Source of the DNA: Selaginella moellendorffii
Lineage: Eukaryota > Streptophyta > Lycopodiopsida > Selaginellales > Selaginellaceae
NCBI RefSeq assembly: GCF_000143415.4
Contig: NW_003314277.1
Coordinates: 2,200,905-2,264,904 of the forward strand
Length of the DNA: 64,000 bases
Reading direction: 5' to 3'
The notes under the pieces were generated by a model, which saw only the letters and a list, made by a program, of their open reading frames with translations, was not told where the DNA came from and ran no database searches. Positions 11,056 through 21,787 of this stretch are shown in pieces; position 1 is the first letter of the stretch, and the number at the start of each line of letters is the position of its first letter. The position numbers and the translations under genes were made by a program.

Positions 11056-14000
11056 TTAAAAATTTTCTTTGTGAAACTCAAATTTTGAGTTGGATATTTG
11101 GTTAAATTCACTTGATAATGCATCAAGCTCCCTAGCTAAAACCATAGGTCCACAATAGAAGACACCTTCATAAGCAAATGCAATAAGAAAGAAAATAAAA
11201 AAGAAAAATAGAAAATCTCACTCACCTATTCTTGAATTTGTATGAATGTTGGCAAGCCTGGAAAATACTTTATACCATTTGGGTCGAGCAAAGTGAGTTC
11301 TAACCTGAGTATTGGTAAGAGATTTATTATAAGCAATCAAAATGAAATCAGATCAAAGATCTTACTCTTGTTCCTGAGACAATGTCAACACCATTCTTGG
11401 CATGATGAAAAGCTTGCATCATTGTGATGAGAGCTGAGCGAGCATCCCCTTCTTCATAAACGCTGGTGAGATAGTTATGCATCTCGATCACTGCCTGCAA
11501 GAATATATTTTAGTGTGATATTGTCATGATCAGGCATCACCTTGTTGTCAATCTCGGCAACTTCGTTTAACACTCCTCTAAACCACTCGAACGAGCCTTG
11601 CTCTCGAGTGACCCAGTAGAAATATGCATTCGTGGGACATTGCAGCTTTCTTTCATTTCGTTTCCTGGGGCTTCGAATCTGCTTCATCGACAAGAACTGG
11701 CAAAACAATAATAATAATAGGTATGAAGATATAATACCTGTTGTTGATCTGCCAGTTTTATTTGGTTTAGCATGTCTTTGAGAACGCTGATGAAAGGCGT
11801 TGCTCCAATTCCAATTCCAACGAGCAGTAAAACATCATATTTCTGATAATCCTGGGCTGGAGCTCCATAAGGTCCATCGATTTGAAGCTTTGGGAATCTG
11901 AGAGAAAGCTTGCAATTTAAAAGTTATAAGTAACCTTTGAATAGTGTACCTGTGTCTTATGATGCTAATGTCGCTGCTCTCACTCTCCAGAACATTTTCT
12001 TTCTCTGCAAGACCTCCAAGTGCCTGAAAAACAAAAGAGATCTTTTGAACAAACCTAAGCAAAATAACAATACTATCCTAAGTGTTTTCTACTTACCTTG
12101 GAGAAGATTCTTCTAAGCTCCTCCGTCCAGTCCCCCACAGTTCGTATATGCACACTTAAATGCCTGTCACTAGGAGCGGAGGTAATAGAAAATGGATGCC
12201 TGAAAACAATGTAAATAGCTTCCAAAATAATGTTTTCTTTAACTTACCATTCAAAAGGAGAGATGGATATACATTTGATAAATAGATACATGCCACTCTT
12301 ATACTTGAACGTAGGTGGCTTTGTCATCTTCAAGGCAAGAACATTTCCAGGATGAATAGCAGCCTTCATATACACAAAAGAGTTTAACAGCAACTTCCAC
12401 AATCCAATGAAACTTCTCACCTTGACAACTTGTACTGTGAAATGTCTAGCTCGAAATGCTGAGAGGATCCTCTCCACTGAGTAAAGAAGCACTGGCACAG
12501 AGAGATACATCCATGTCTACCAGATCAAAACTCATACTTTTGTTAGGACAACATGCTAGGAAAACAAACTGTAACCAGCTTACTGATTTCGCCACCCAGT
12601 CGTTTGTGAAAAATAAGAAGATGGAGTGAAGCAGCAAAAGCACGTAAACCACCATGAAAAGGTGGTGGGAGTACCAAAATGCGTTAAACCCCGTCAACCT
12701 GTGCAAGGGCCAAGGGAGCCTCACGAGATTCCTACGAAACCATCTCGTTGCCAGCACGAACGCGATGCTCATCATAATCACCATGCTAATCCCTGTAACA
12801 CCCTCTATAGAAACCAAGATCCCCACGTAAGTTGGCTGCTTGTAGTGGAACCCTCGCCCGAGATAGATCATAAACTCTTCCTCGCTCGCCCGAATGATCC
12901 TGGGAAAATCACACGCGAGATGAACCGTCGCGTGGATTCCAACCCCCGCAACGATGGCTCCTGCAATTATCTGCAAACGTATCAGTCACCAGGAACTTAG
13001 AACCCACAGCACGAACTTTCTACTTCACTATTTGGTTCTCAGAAACTTTAGTTCTAAACGCTTGCCTTGTGGAAGTTTAGACTGTCATCGAATGGAACAA
13101 CACTTCCCACGATCGTGGAGCGAAGCCAAGTGATGGTGTTCCTGCAAACCGGGAGGAGAACCAAAGCCATGTTGAGCTTGAGTGTCTCGGCGGCTCCTTT
13201 GGCCGAGCAAAGGCAGTAGCCGAGAAGCTTGAAAGCCGAGGTTTGCTTGTATGCGAAGAACTTCCAGAGAAAAAGCCCACACATTGCAAAGATCCACAAG
13301 CCCACCACCCAGACACGCTGCCAGTTCTCGATGACGAAGTATTTGATCTTCCTGGCACAGAGTATGATCTTCCCGGATTGTTCAAATGCCAGAGTCTGGC
13401 TCCAAGTTTGGCTGTAATTGAGATAACCATCTTGTGCTAGTGATGCGAATTGTCCCAGCATCAAACTCTCGAGCTGCCAGAGCTAGCAAATCAAAGAAGA
13501 GATTGAAAAGGTGGTGAAGGTTTTATAAACTTGAAACTTACTTCAATGTAGCCGATTCCGCTAGGATCCAGCTCTTCCATGATGAGGGCCGCATATTCCT
13601 CGGCTTGCTCGTTGAGCTTTGATAGCTTGTTGGCCGAAGCGCTGAGAATAATAATCTGGGACGAAAACCAAAGACAGAGTAGTGTATTTAAGATAGAAGT
13701 GGAACCTATCAGCTAAATTCCACGCACCTCTTTCACTTCTTCCTCGGTGATACGTCCATCTGCGTCCTTGTCACACCTAAATTATAGGAGAACAAGATAG
13801 AAAACGATAAGAAGGTGGCGGGCAATGAGATTATTTAAAACGTGAGACGAGTGGGAGTGATGCGCTTACATATCGAAAAAGATTTGGATCCTGGAGTCGA
13901 AGCTTTGGTCAGATAGCTGCAACCAAAACTCGTAGAGCTCCTCTTTGTTAATGCACTGGAGGTTTTGGTGCTTCCTCCGTGCAAGCGCGTCGAAAAGCTC

Positions 14001-14260
14001 GCCAGTGAATTCCCTCGAGTCTGGCATCCCTGGAAGAAAAAACCATTGCAAGCTTGAGAGATTTCAGCCGAGAAATCAGATAAAAGAAAAAGAAAAGTTT
14101 TATGTGAGCTTGGGAGGAGAAGAACGCAAAATGGGGAAGAACAATGTCAAAAGTCTGGAAACGTGTCAAGAAATTCTTGCTATGGACCACGAGAAACATG
14201 TAGAACCTGTAGAGGCAATCCAATCATGCAAGAACTTTGATCCATCATGGAAATTTGTGA

Positions 14261-14299
<39 letters not shown>

Positions 14300-14900
14300 A
14301 TTGGAATTGCTCACCAATGCACAGGCCAAAATCGCCACGATCGAGCATCCCATCCGGCTTGGCGAGCTGTTGAAACCTCATCTCCACCGCCTCCCACACC
14401 GCCTTTTGGTCCGCGCTCTCGATCGCGCGGCTGATGTATCGGAGCCCCTGCAACGCAGTCTCGGCCCCGGATCTCGATCGCGCCAGGAACAGATCCCCAC
14501 TCTGCTGCTTGCGGATTCGCGGCTGCTGCTGCGATGCCGACGATCGCGACGACACCGCGCTATTGCTCCTGCTCAGCGCCAGGATCTTCACCAGGCGGTC
14601 GCGATCCGGCGAGCTGGGCCGCGACCGCGACCTCGATCGCGGGGTGCTCGCCGCCCAGTTGCGAATCAGCTCCAGCTCCTGGGAGATTTGCTTGGAGATG
14701 AATCGCCCCGACTGGGTCGTGTGGCGCAGCAAGCTCGCCAGCGTGATCCTGCCGCTGGGCTGTGGATCGTCGCAGCGATCGTCCAGCGCGCTCACGCTCC
14801 TCACCCTTACATTGTCGTCGCGCACATCGATTGTCAATTCCAGCATCCTGGATTCGTCCACATTGTCCTCGTCCCCTGGCGATTTAGGACATACTTCCAT
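11056..14900 (-). CDS. RBOH: Respiratory burst oxidase (plant NADPH oxidase), 911 aa
   Basis: This is a plasma-membrane flavocytochrome that passes electrons from cytosolic NADPH through FAD and two haems to apoplastic oxygen, making superoxide. Fifteen exons fit (minus strand): 14900-14315, 14029-13870, 13776-13728, 13655-13542, 13482-13066, 12970-12584, 12516-12421, 12363-12248, 12199-12097, 12023-11950, 11897-11738, 11696-11541, 11494-11366, 11304-11226, 11165-11056. Together they give 2736 nt, 912 codons including stop. The N-terminus is Ser/Arg-rich. A canonical EF-hand loop ([12 protein letters not shown]) lies near residue 250, followed by the transmembrane ferric-reductase part ([33 protein letters not shown]), the FAD side (SPFEWHPFSI), the NADPH side ([11 protein letters not shown]) and the conserved C-terminus FHKENF. 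The start at 14900 follows family length; an in-frame ATG at 15035 would add 45 residues. The exon 5 donor is GC, not GT. Confidence 0.93.
14256..14297. repeat. (GT)n-(GA)n compound microsatellite in RBOH intron 1
   Basis: On the plus strand GTGAGTGTGTG... passes into GAGAGAGA... . It lies just inside the first intron of the oxidase gene, next to the donor side. It is probably length-variable between individuals. Confidence 0.95.
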
Positions 14901-15345
14901 TGCCTCGCAAGAACACGAGCGAAATCTTCCCCCTTCTCTGGATAGCTCGATCAAAGCCGCGATTTGAGGCACGATCGCCAATTGGGATCCAGGATCTGTC
15001 CTTGAGTGACGGAATTTAGCGAAATCCTGGATCAAATCATCGCTCTAGCCTGCTCTGCCGCGAAATTGTCAGCTCCCTGGAACAATGTAGGCTCCCAGGA
15101 TCGACTAAGATCGCTGTTCACGCCATAGATTTGCCCTTTTTCTCTTGTCTTCAAATTCCTCCAGCTGGTGAGAAAAGCATCGGTCGCGACGATTGATTGA
15201 TTGGGATGGATCCCATGATCCCTCTCTTGCCTGCCAACAGTAAGCCCACAGCGAAGGAAATTTTCTATTCTTCTTCCCACAAGTCCACCATAGCTAACGA
15301 AGCTTCTCCTTCTTCTACTTCCACTTCCATTCTTTCTCTATTCTT

Positions 15346-15381
<36 letters not shown>

Positions 15382-15901
15382 CTTATAGTCAAGACACTGC
15401 CGCTTTGTATTTTTATTTTTGCCCTAGCTTCGCCATCGCTGGTTTCCAGCTGCTCGCACGAAGTGTGACGACTTCCTATTCGCAGGACCGAATATTCGCC
15501 AAAAGGGCCGCTTAAACCTAAACCACTACAGTTAATGAGGAACCAAACCCAGCCAATACCGACGCGACACGTGGCCCACTCGTCGGTCAGTTTAAAAGCC
15601 TCGAGTTCCGCTGACCGGCCCAATCTAGTGCCCGAAAAAAGAATTAGCCACCAATTAAGTAAAGCAAAATTCAATGCACGTCTTGCATGAATCATGATAG
15701 AGAAGGACGTATATGCCACCGCGTTTGAGTGGAGAACTTTGATTCCTTTTTTTTCTTCTTTTCAAAGCCAAGGACCTGGCAATGGGGGAGAAAATTGGCC
15801 GATCAGAGTGCTAGAAAACTCACTCTTACCTCGATCAAGTCTCTCAGTGTCCTCCCGGTTGCTAGTGATGTGCCTGGAAGTGATAACAACGTGTAAGAAC
15901 T
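14901..15901. other. RBOH 5' region with CT-rich tract
   Basis: No gene is supported between the oxidase start and the stop of the rhomboid gene. The segment 15344-15378 is a pure CT run of about 35 bp upstream of the oxidase, typical of plant 5' UTR or promoter Y-patches. Open frames on both strands here are short and unlike any family. Confidence 0.5.
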
Positions 15902-17777
15902 TTAGAACCAAGAAACACAATTTTGAGAAACTTGGACCTGCGAGGAGCTGAGAATCTCCACGGCAGTAGTGATGTCCCCGTTTGAAGCACTCAAAGCTTC
16001 GCTTGCTCGGCTCTGTCCAGTAGAAAGTTAAAGGAGGATGTTAGCAGCTCAAACGAGATAGCGGAAGAAAGGACCAAACCTGTTCAAATCCCATTGCCAC
16101 CAAGCTCCGGAGGCTGGCAGCTTTGTCTACTTGTTGCCCCTGAGAGAAAAGATAATATTTTTTTTCGGGTAAGCGCACGACTGACATGGAAGTCTCAAAC
16201 AAGGAAAACCTGGACGGCTGACTGTGGAGGCGCATTGCTACCGCCTCTGGCTGGAGTGGAAGGCCTGTGAAACACAGATTCTAGCTGAGGAGGATGTAAA
16301 CTTAATCCATACCTTATTCCTGGCGGTGATGGCCTTCCATGGCCACCCGTAGAAACGGGAGGAGCTTCCACTAATTCGAGGTCGTCGTCTTCCAGTAATC
16401 TGGCTTCTAGATCCGTCGCATTTGCGGTTGCTGGCGGCGTGGTTTGTTGCTGCAGCCTTGAAACACCTCCCAGTGTTCTACCAGTGCCGGGGAACCTCTG
16501 CCAAAAGGAACAAAGTCAGGCGCACCGCATGAAGCTTTGTGCGTAAAATACCTCATCGATAGGAACGTCTCTTTGTGGCGTCAACGAAGACCGCAAGCGG
16601 CTCCACGTGTCACCAAAGTTGAGGGTGTTACTGCTGCCGAAAGGCGAAAGGCAATATTTTAGATGACAGAAAGCCAAGGCCAAACAACATACCTCGAAGT
16701 AGAAAACGTAGGAAGAGTTGCATTGGCAGAGCCACCCCCAACAATAAATCCCGGCCTTCTCATGCACGATGCCTGTTTCAATCAAAGAAGTTAAAGCCTT
16801 AAAAATCGTGCTTTTTACAAGTAAAGAAGAGCTTTCGATCTTGGTGTATGTCGCCTGGGACAGCATTAAGACGTTGAACAATCCATAAGAATCTACAAAA
16901 ACCACGTGAATCAGAAAACGCATCAAAGCCAAAAACCTTCTTACGGACATGCAAATCCAGACAAAATCCCGCTAAGATGCCCGAGCAACGAAACTCTTGG
17001 CATGATCATCTGGAAAATGATCAATAAAACCCATGGATACCTGTAAATCAAACTTTAGAGAGGCTACAAGAGCAGAAAATGTCCTTACCATTTTGCAGGC
17101 ACGTTGAACAAACCAAAGATGCTACAGCAAGAAGTTAGCCGACTGAAGCGAAGAAAATCCAACAATACCTTCGATTTTGGCCGGTGTAGAGGCTGCCTTC
17201 TATGACGATCATGGCAAAGAGAATGCCGGAGAAACCAATCTGACACTCCATCAACACACTCTTGTGCACATAAATCGGGTTGTACGCGACAATGTAGGCA
17301 ATGAGGATGTGAATCACCGCGTTGCTCACGGCCAGAAGCAAGATGACGTGAAGATATCTCACGGACCCCATAATACGCTCCAACGAGCTTCCAATGGGAA
17401 CCAAAGCAAGCATGTTGAAAAGAACGTGTAGAAGCGATGCATGGAACAAGACAGCGGTGATAGCCCTGTACACTGAAAAGGAAGAAACACACTTCTTCAT
17501 TTGCCAGAAAAAAAAATTCCTTGCTTGAAACTTACCTTGAAAATTACCGATCACACTGTCTGTGGAGAAGCACACTTGCTGGAAATTGTCGTAGCCAATG
17601 AGAAGATCCACGATGTAGATGGCAACGCAGAGGATGAGAGTTCCTCCAGTGATCGCCGGAATGCTCGCCCACCATTGCGAAGCGCGAGTGCTCAAGCTAG
17701 CCTGCAAGAATAGAGGAAGTTAGGAGCGCCGGAGCCCTCTCTTTTCTCTTTACCTCCGAAACCACGTTAGGCGGCAT
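15902..17777 (-). CDS. RBL14: Rhomboid-like intramembrane protease with C-terminal UBA domain (RBL14 type), about 422 aa
   Basis: Serine intramembrane protease. Twelve exons are visible on the minus strand: 17777-17754, 17701-17536, 17472-17169, 17121-17089, 17040-16945, 16892-16819, 16772-16693, 16633-16552, 16497-16313, 16264-16210, 16139-16080, 16012-15902. One edge is off by a base because the sum is not a multiple of three. The catalytic serine is in GFSGILFAM and the catalytic histidine in GHLSGILSG. Several hydrophobic helices surround them. The C-terminal half has the plant RBL14 tail (SYGLFNVLM, CMRRPGFIVGGG) and ends with a UBA ubiquitin-binding domain (LRSLVAMGFEQ, then SEALSASNGDITTAVEIL). 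The first exon codes for only 8 residues (MPPNVVSE). The gene is head-to-head with the PPR gene. Confidence 0.88.
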
Positions 17778-17893
17778 GGGCCTGGACTGGAACTCCCCTC
17801 TCGCCAGGGTTTCCAGAGGATTCCGCCACGGAAAGGCGAGGCAAAGTTCCGTAACGGAAAGCCTCTCGCGATCAACGGTGACGATACGCGGGG
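17778..17893. promoter_or_regulatory. Shared upstream region of RBL14-type gene (-) and PPR gene (+)
   Basis: Only 116 bp separate the two start codons, so the 5' UTRs and core promoters of both genes must fit in or overlap this space. No TATA box is obvious. It is likely a bidirectional promoter, which is inference from spacing. Confidence 0.5.
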
Positions 17894-19723
17894 ATGAAGA
17901 TCTTGCAGTCCGTCACGAGGGCTTCCCTCCGCCACGACCAGCTCCTCGAGGAGCTGCGATGCGCGGCGATCAAGCCCAATCTCTCGCAGACCAAGCGGCT
18001 CCACGACCAGATCCTCCCCAATGCTCGCATCCGCCAGAAGCCCTTCCTCCTCAACCGGCTGATCTACCTGTATGGCAAATGCGGCGCGCTCGATCAGGCC
18101 TGGGAGGTATTCGTGAACAAGTACCAGAGAGATTCCTTCTCCTGGAACTTGATCATCGCGGCCTACGCAGAGAATGGAAGATTAGAGAGAGCGAGGGAAG
18201 TTTTCGACAAGATGGACGAGCCAGATGTGGTTACCTGGACGACGATGCTCCGCGCCTACGCCCAAGCCGGGCAGATCGCCGAGGCGCGGCGGCTCTTCGA
18301 TCGCATCTCCTCGCCCGACACCGTCGCCTACAACACGATCATCGCGGCCTACGTCCACGCCAGGGAGCTGGATCAGGCCCGGCAGCTCTTCGATCGGATG
18401 GAGAAGAAGAGCATCTGTACCTGGAATTCGATGATCGCGGCCTATTCCCAGCTCGGGGATCTTGAAATATCAAGATCCATGTTCGATGCGATGCCGCGGC
18501 GCAGCGTAATCACCTGGAACTCGCTCGTCACGGCCTACGCTCGATCCGGCGAGCTGGATGCCGCGGACAGCCTCTTCGATCGGATGCCGCAGCGCGACGT
18601 CGTCTCCTGGACCGCGATGCTCGCCGCAAATACCCTAGCCGGGAACCTCGATCGCCTCCGCGCGCTCTTCGATGCGATGCCCGAGCGCAATGCCGTGTCG
18701 TGGAACTCGATGATCTCGGCGCACACGCACCGCGCGCGGCCGGACGACGCGCAGGATTTCTTCGATCGAATGCCAATGCACACAACCCTAGCCTGGAACA
18801 CGCTCCTCTCCGCGCACGCCCAGGCCGGCAACGTAGAGGGCGTGGAGTGGATATTCCACCGCATCCCAGAGAAGAACTCCCTCTCCTACACCGCCATGGT
18901 CCGGGCATATTCCCAGAACAATTTGCTAGCGCAGGCGCGTCGCGTGTTCGATTCCATGCCCCAATTCGACACCGTCTCAGCAAATGCCCTTCTTACCGCA
19001 AATGCCATAATGGGGGATCTAGAGTCAGCAAAGCGTATCTTCGCCCGGATTCCCTTCCCAAGCCCCGCGGCGTGCACGACCATGATCACTGCATATTCCC
19101 AGCAAGGGAATATCCGGCAGGCAAAGATCCTCTTTGACTCCCTGCCCGAGCCGGACGTGGTATCTTGGACCGCGATGGCCGCGGCATATGCCGACAACGG
19201 GAACATCCTCGAGGCGAAGCGGATATTCGACGCCCAGCCAGTCCGGGATCGCATCTCGTGGACGGCGATGGCTGCCGCGTTCGCGAGCAATGGCTTCGCG
19301 CGAGAGGCGATCCATCTCGTGTGGATCATCAGCCTGGAGGGGCTCAGGGCGGACGAGGCGGCATTCTCGAGCGTGCTGAGCGCCGCGAGCCGGGTGGGGC
19401 GATTGGAGGACGCGATCGAGTTCTTCGTCTCCATGATCGGCGATCACGGGCTCGCCCCAATTCGCGAGCACTACTGCTGCGTCGTGGATGCGCTCGCGCG
19501 CGCTGGGCGATTGGCCGATGCCGAGGAGCTCGTCGAGAGCATGCCATTCCTCCCCGGAGACACCGCTTGGGGATCGCTGCTCACGGCGTCTAGGACCCAG
19601 CGCGATCTGGATCGCGGCGAGAGATCCAGTGGAGAGATGGGCGATCTAGATCCCAGCAATGCCGCACCCCTCAAGGCCATGTTTAATATATACAAGGAGA
19701 AAGATCATCACCATCTCTCATAA
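17894..19723 (+). CDS. Pentatricopeptide repeat protein, 609 aa, intronless
   Basis: Organelle RNA-binding protein. After an N-terminal targeting-like, Arg-rich segment the protein is a run of about twelve consecutive repeats of exactly 31 residues (type V-[ST]-W-N-x-[MI]-I-x-A-Y ... A-x-x-[LI]-F-D-x-M-P-x-x-[DN]). Two longer repeats follow (E-G-L-R-A-D-E-A-A-F and L-A-P-I-R-E-H-Y), then a degenerate E-like tail (LDPSNAAPLKAMFNIYKEKD). No DYW deaminase domain follows. Uniform 31-residue S/SS-type repeats are a feature of lycophyte PLS-class PPR proteins. Such proteins normally select sites for C-to-U editing; without DYW it would need a partner in trans. The stop lies 42 bp from the stop of the convergent neighbour, so the 3' UTRs must overlap. 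Confidence 0.93.
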   Translation: MKILQSVTRASLRHDQLLEELRCAAIKPNLSQTKRLHDQILPNARIRQKPFLLNRLIYLYGKCGALDQAWEVFVNKYQRDSFSWNLIIAAYAENGRLERAREVFDKMDEPDVVTWTTMLRAYAQAGQIAEARRLFDRISSPDTVAYNTIIAAYVHARELDQARQLFDRMEKKSICTWNSMIAAYSQLGDLEISRSMFDAMPRRSVITWNSLVTAYARSGELDAADSLFDRMPQRDVVSWTAMLAANTLAGNLDRLRALFDAMPERNAVSWNSMISAHTHRARPDDAQDFFDRMPMHTTLAWNTLLSAHAQAGNVEGVEWIFHRIPEKNSLSYTAMVRAYSQNNLLAQARRVFDSMPQFDTVSANALLTANAIMGDLESAKRIFARIPFPSPAACTTMITAYSQQGNIRQAKILFDSLPEPDVVSWTAMAAAYADNGNILEAKRIFDAQPVRDRISWTAMAAAFASNGFAREAIHLVWIISLEGLRADEAAFSSVLSAASRVGRLEDAIEFFVSMIGDHGLAPIREHYCCVVDALARAGRLADAEELVESMPFLPGDTAWGSLLTASRTQRDLDRGERSSGEMGDLDPSNAAPLKAMFNIYKEKDHHHLS

Positions 19724-19765
19724 TCAATGCTTCTTCTTTGACACAAAGGAGTGATACCTTTTCTA

Positions 19766-21787
19766 TCACTCCCTGTAGTTGTAAAGCCTGTGGGATTTCA
19801 CGTATTCGATCACGCCATCGTGAACTAGATACTTCACCGACAGTGCCCTCTCGAAGCTTTGCCTGCGAAGAAAGAAAACGAGAGATTTTAGAGACAAAAG
19901 AGTGATTTTTCTTCACCTGACGATTGTGGAGCTTACGCCGATCTGTGCCATGTCTTCCATAGCCAGGATGTTTCTCTGCAAAATCTCCGGAGAACACAAA
20001 ACCATGACAAGAGAATGAGAAGACTGCTGGGAGCTTACTCGGTGTCTGTGCAAAGTCTCGTTTTGGAAGACGACTTTGTCGATGCTTTGTCCGTCCCTGC
20101 TGAGACAGACGATCCCGTAGTCTCGACAGATTCGCTCTACGTGATCCGGGATCCAAATGCTTGCGTCTTCCAAAGTTGCGAGGAGATCAACTCCGCAAAG
20201 CAGCATTATCCTTACGGTTCCTGCGTAGCGTGACAGACGTTTACTTCAGTTCCTTGAAACGCAAAAAGAATCTATCAGTCGCTGACCTTCAGTGATCATT
20301 CCCCCATTGATACAGTGATCTACTCTAGCTAGAACATCGACAGTTCGTTGACGTGTTGGTTGCCTCGCCTAAAGGAAACTTAAGCGTCAAGATGAGAAGA
20401 CCAAAGAAAAAAAAAACCATTTTTTTACCTCCCAGCTATCAACCATGATGAATGGCGAGTCTGCTGTAGAGATTTGACACATTTGTATTCTATGCTCAGC
20501 TAGAGCCAGCCCCTGGAAGACGAAAAGCGAGTTAAGTAACATCGATGTTTGGAGAAGAACCTACAGGCTTTGCATATCCGTCGTGAACAGGAGACATATA
20601 ACCGCCGAGTACACTATATCCCTCCGACATCAAACGGTTCCTGGCGAGCTCTATAGAAAACGAAAAACCGAATGTAAGTTCCTGGCGAGCTCTCTAGAAA
20701 ATGAAACAAAAAAAGTGAATGTAAACTACGAATGCCTGGAAAGACATACCAAACATTCGAAGATGCATGATCGTCGGAGGATTGAAGCTTCCGGTGGCAA
20801 CGAGAATGACACCCGGTCTCCTGGCAAAACCAACAAAACCCAGCTGCTAAGAGCGATCAAAAAGAGACTGAAACTCTCACCGCAAAGAGCCATCCAAGTT
20901 TCGTATCAGCTGGCTCCCGAGCTTGTCCAAGCAGATTGGAACATCGACATGACCTGCAAATCTTATAAGCAGAATGAACCGAATGAAAACGAACGAAAAA
21001 AACGAAAGAAAAGCGAAAAAAAAGAAAGAAATGGAAGAACTCGCAACGTACTTAGAGCCATCTCAAACCGAGACAAGGAACTGCTGCTAGAGTTCCCAGC
21101 AACCGTGGAGTTCCCAGCCATGGTGGAGTTGCCATTCCCGGGAGCTCCATTTGGATCCAAGCACCGCGCCCTCCTTCCATTCCTATCCCCGAGAAACTCC
21201 GCCATGCTCTCAAACAACTGGACTCTAAACGTCGCCGGGAGCTCCTTGGCCTTGGTCTTCTCCTTCTTAAGAACATCGTCCAGCTCCCAGTAGCTGGGAT
21301 GCCCGATCTTCTTGTTCCACTCCACGATTTGCTTGTAGGCCGTCAAGAGATTCGACCACTTTCGCTCGATCTCCTTGGGCTGCCGATCCACGCCCATCGG
21401 CAGCAGCAAATTCCTCACCTCGGTCCACTTCTCGTTGGCGGATTTGAAGACGTGCTTGCCATTCTTCCCGGCCAGGAGGAGCTTCATGTGGACTTGCTTG
21501 TAAGCGCTTACCAGGGCGTCCATCTCCGAGTCCTGCCACATCTCCGCCCGCTTCTTCTTGCTGCCTACGCTCTCCGTCTTGTCGATCTCGTCGCCGCCGA
21601 GCCCCTCCTCCATCGCTGCCGGATGATGCTGGTGATGCTGCTGCTGGTGATTGCCCGCCGCCCCCAAATCCCTGGAGAAGCTGCCCAGGCTCACGGATGG
21701 ATCCTCCAGATCGGCGGGATCGAATGCGGCGACGCTGGCCTCCTCCGAGGGCGCGAACTTCAGCGGGCTGGGAAGCATACCCGCCAT
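19766..21787 (-). CDS. NMNAT: Predicted fusion: trihelix (SANT/MADF-like) DNA-binding domain plus NMN adenylyltransferase, 489 aa
   Basis: Nine exons (minus): 21787-21052, 20953-20881, 20820-20750, 20650-20565, 20512-20429, 20368-20287, 20220-20039, 19975-19917, 19862-19766; total 1470 nt, 490 codons. Residues 1-245 have a His/Gln stretch, a basic KKKR, and a trihelix (WQDSEMDALVSAYKQ, then KWTEVRNLLL, then ERKWSNLLTAYKQI, then HPSYWELDDVL). Residues from about 247 on are NMNAT: VDVPICLDKL, ATGSFNPPTIMH (nucleotide-binding motif), SEGYSVLGGYMSPV, FIMVDSWE, the LLCG block and ISSTKIR-like VSSTIVR. NMNAT makes NAD or NaAD from ATP and (N)aMN. The NMNAT part has no initiator: plant NMNATs start at the position where this protein has Val-Asp-Val-Pro. 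The trihelix frame read unspliced ends in a T-tract-encoded Phe/Ser tail. The join uses GTACGT...TTTGCAG and keeps frame. Head-to-head with the heat-shock gene. Confidence 0.85.
20637..20724. repeat. Tandem duplication covering the acceptor of NMNAT exon 4
   Basis: Copy 1 (20637-20677) and copy 2 (20678-20724) both read GTTCCTGGCGAGCTCT then TAGAAAA and end in GAATGTAA. On the coding (minus) strand each copy contains a C-T-A-T/G-A-G acceptor followed by AGCTCGCCAGGAAC. The start of exon 4 and its acceptor therefore exist twice, about 41 bp apart. Confidence 0.85.

Noticed and set aside
14301-14967. Long plus-strand open frames opposite RBOH exon 1
   Set aside because: They are antisense shadows of GC-rich, Arg/Ser-rich coding sequence; the minus strand encodes the conserved oxidase N-terminus in a spliced frame.
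14901-15035. RBOH start at the upstream in-frame ATG (15035)
   Set aside because: The extension is not typical of the family, and the 14900 start already gives 911 residues. It cannot be excluded without transcript data.
18225-19593. Several open frames on both strands inside the PPR gene
   Set aside because: GC-rich periodic sequence keeps other frames open. Only the 17894-19723 frame shows the PPR consensus.
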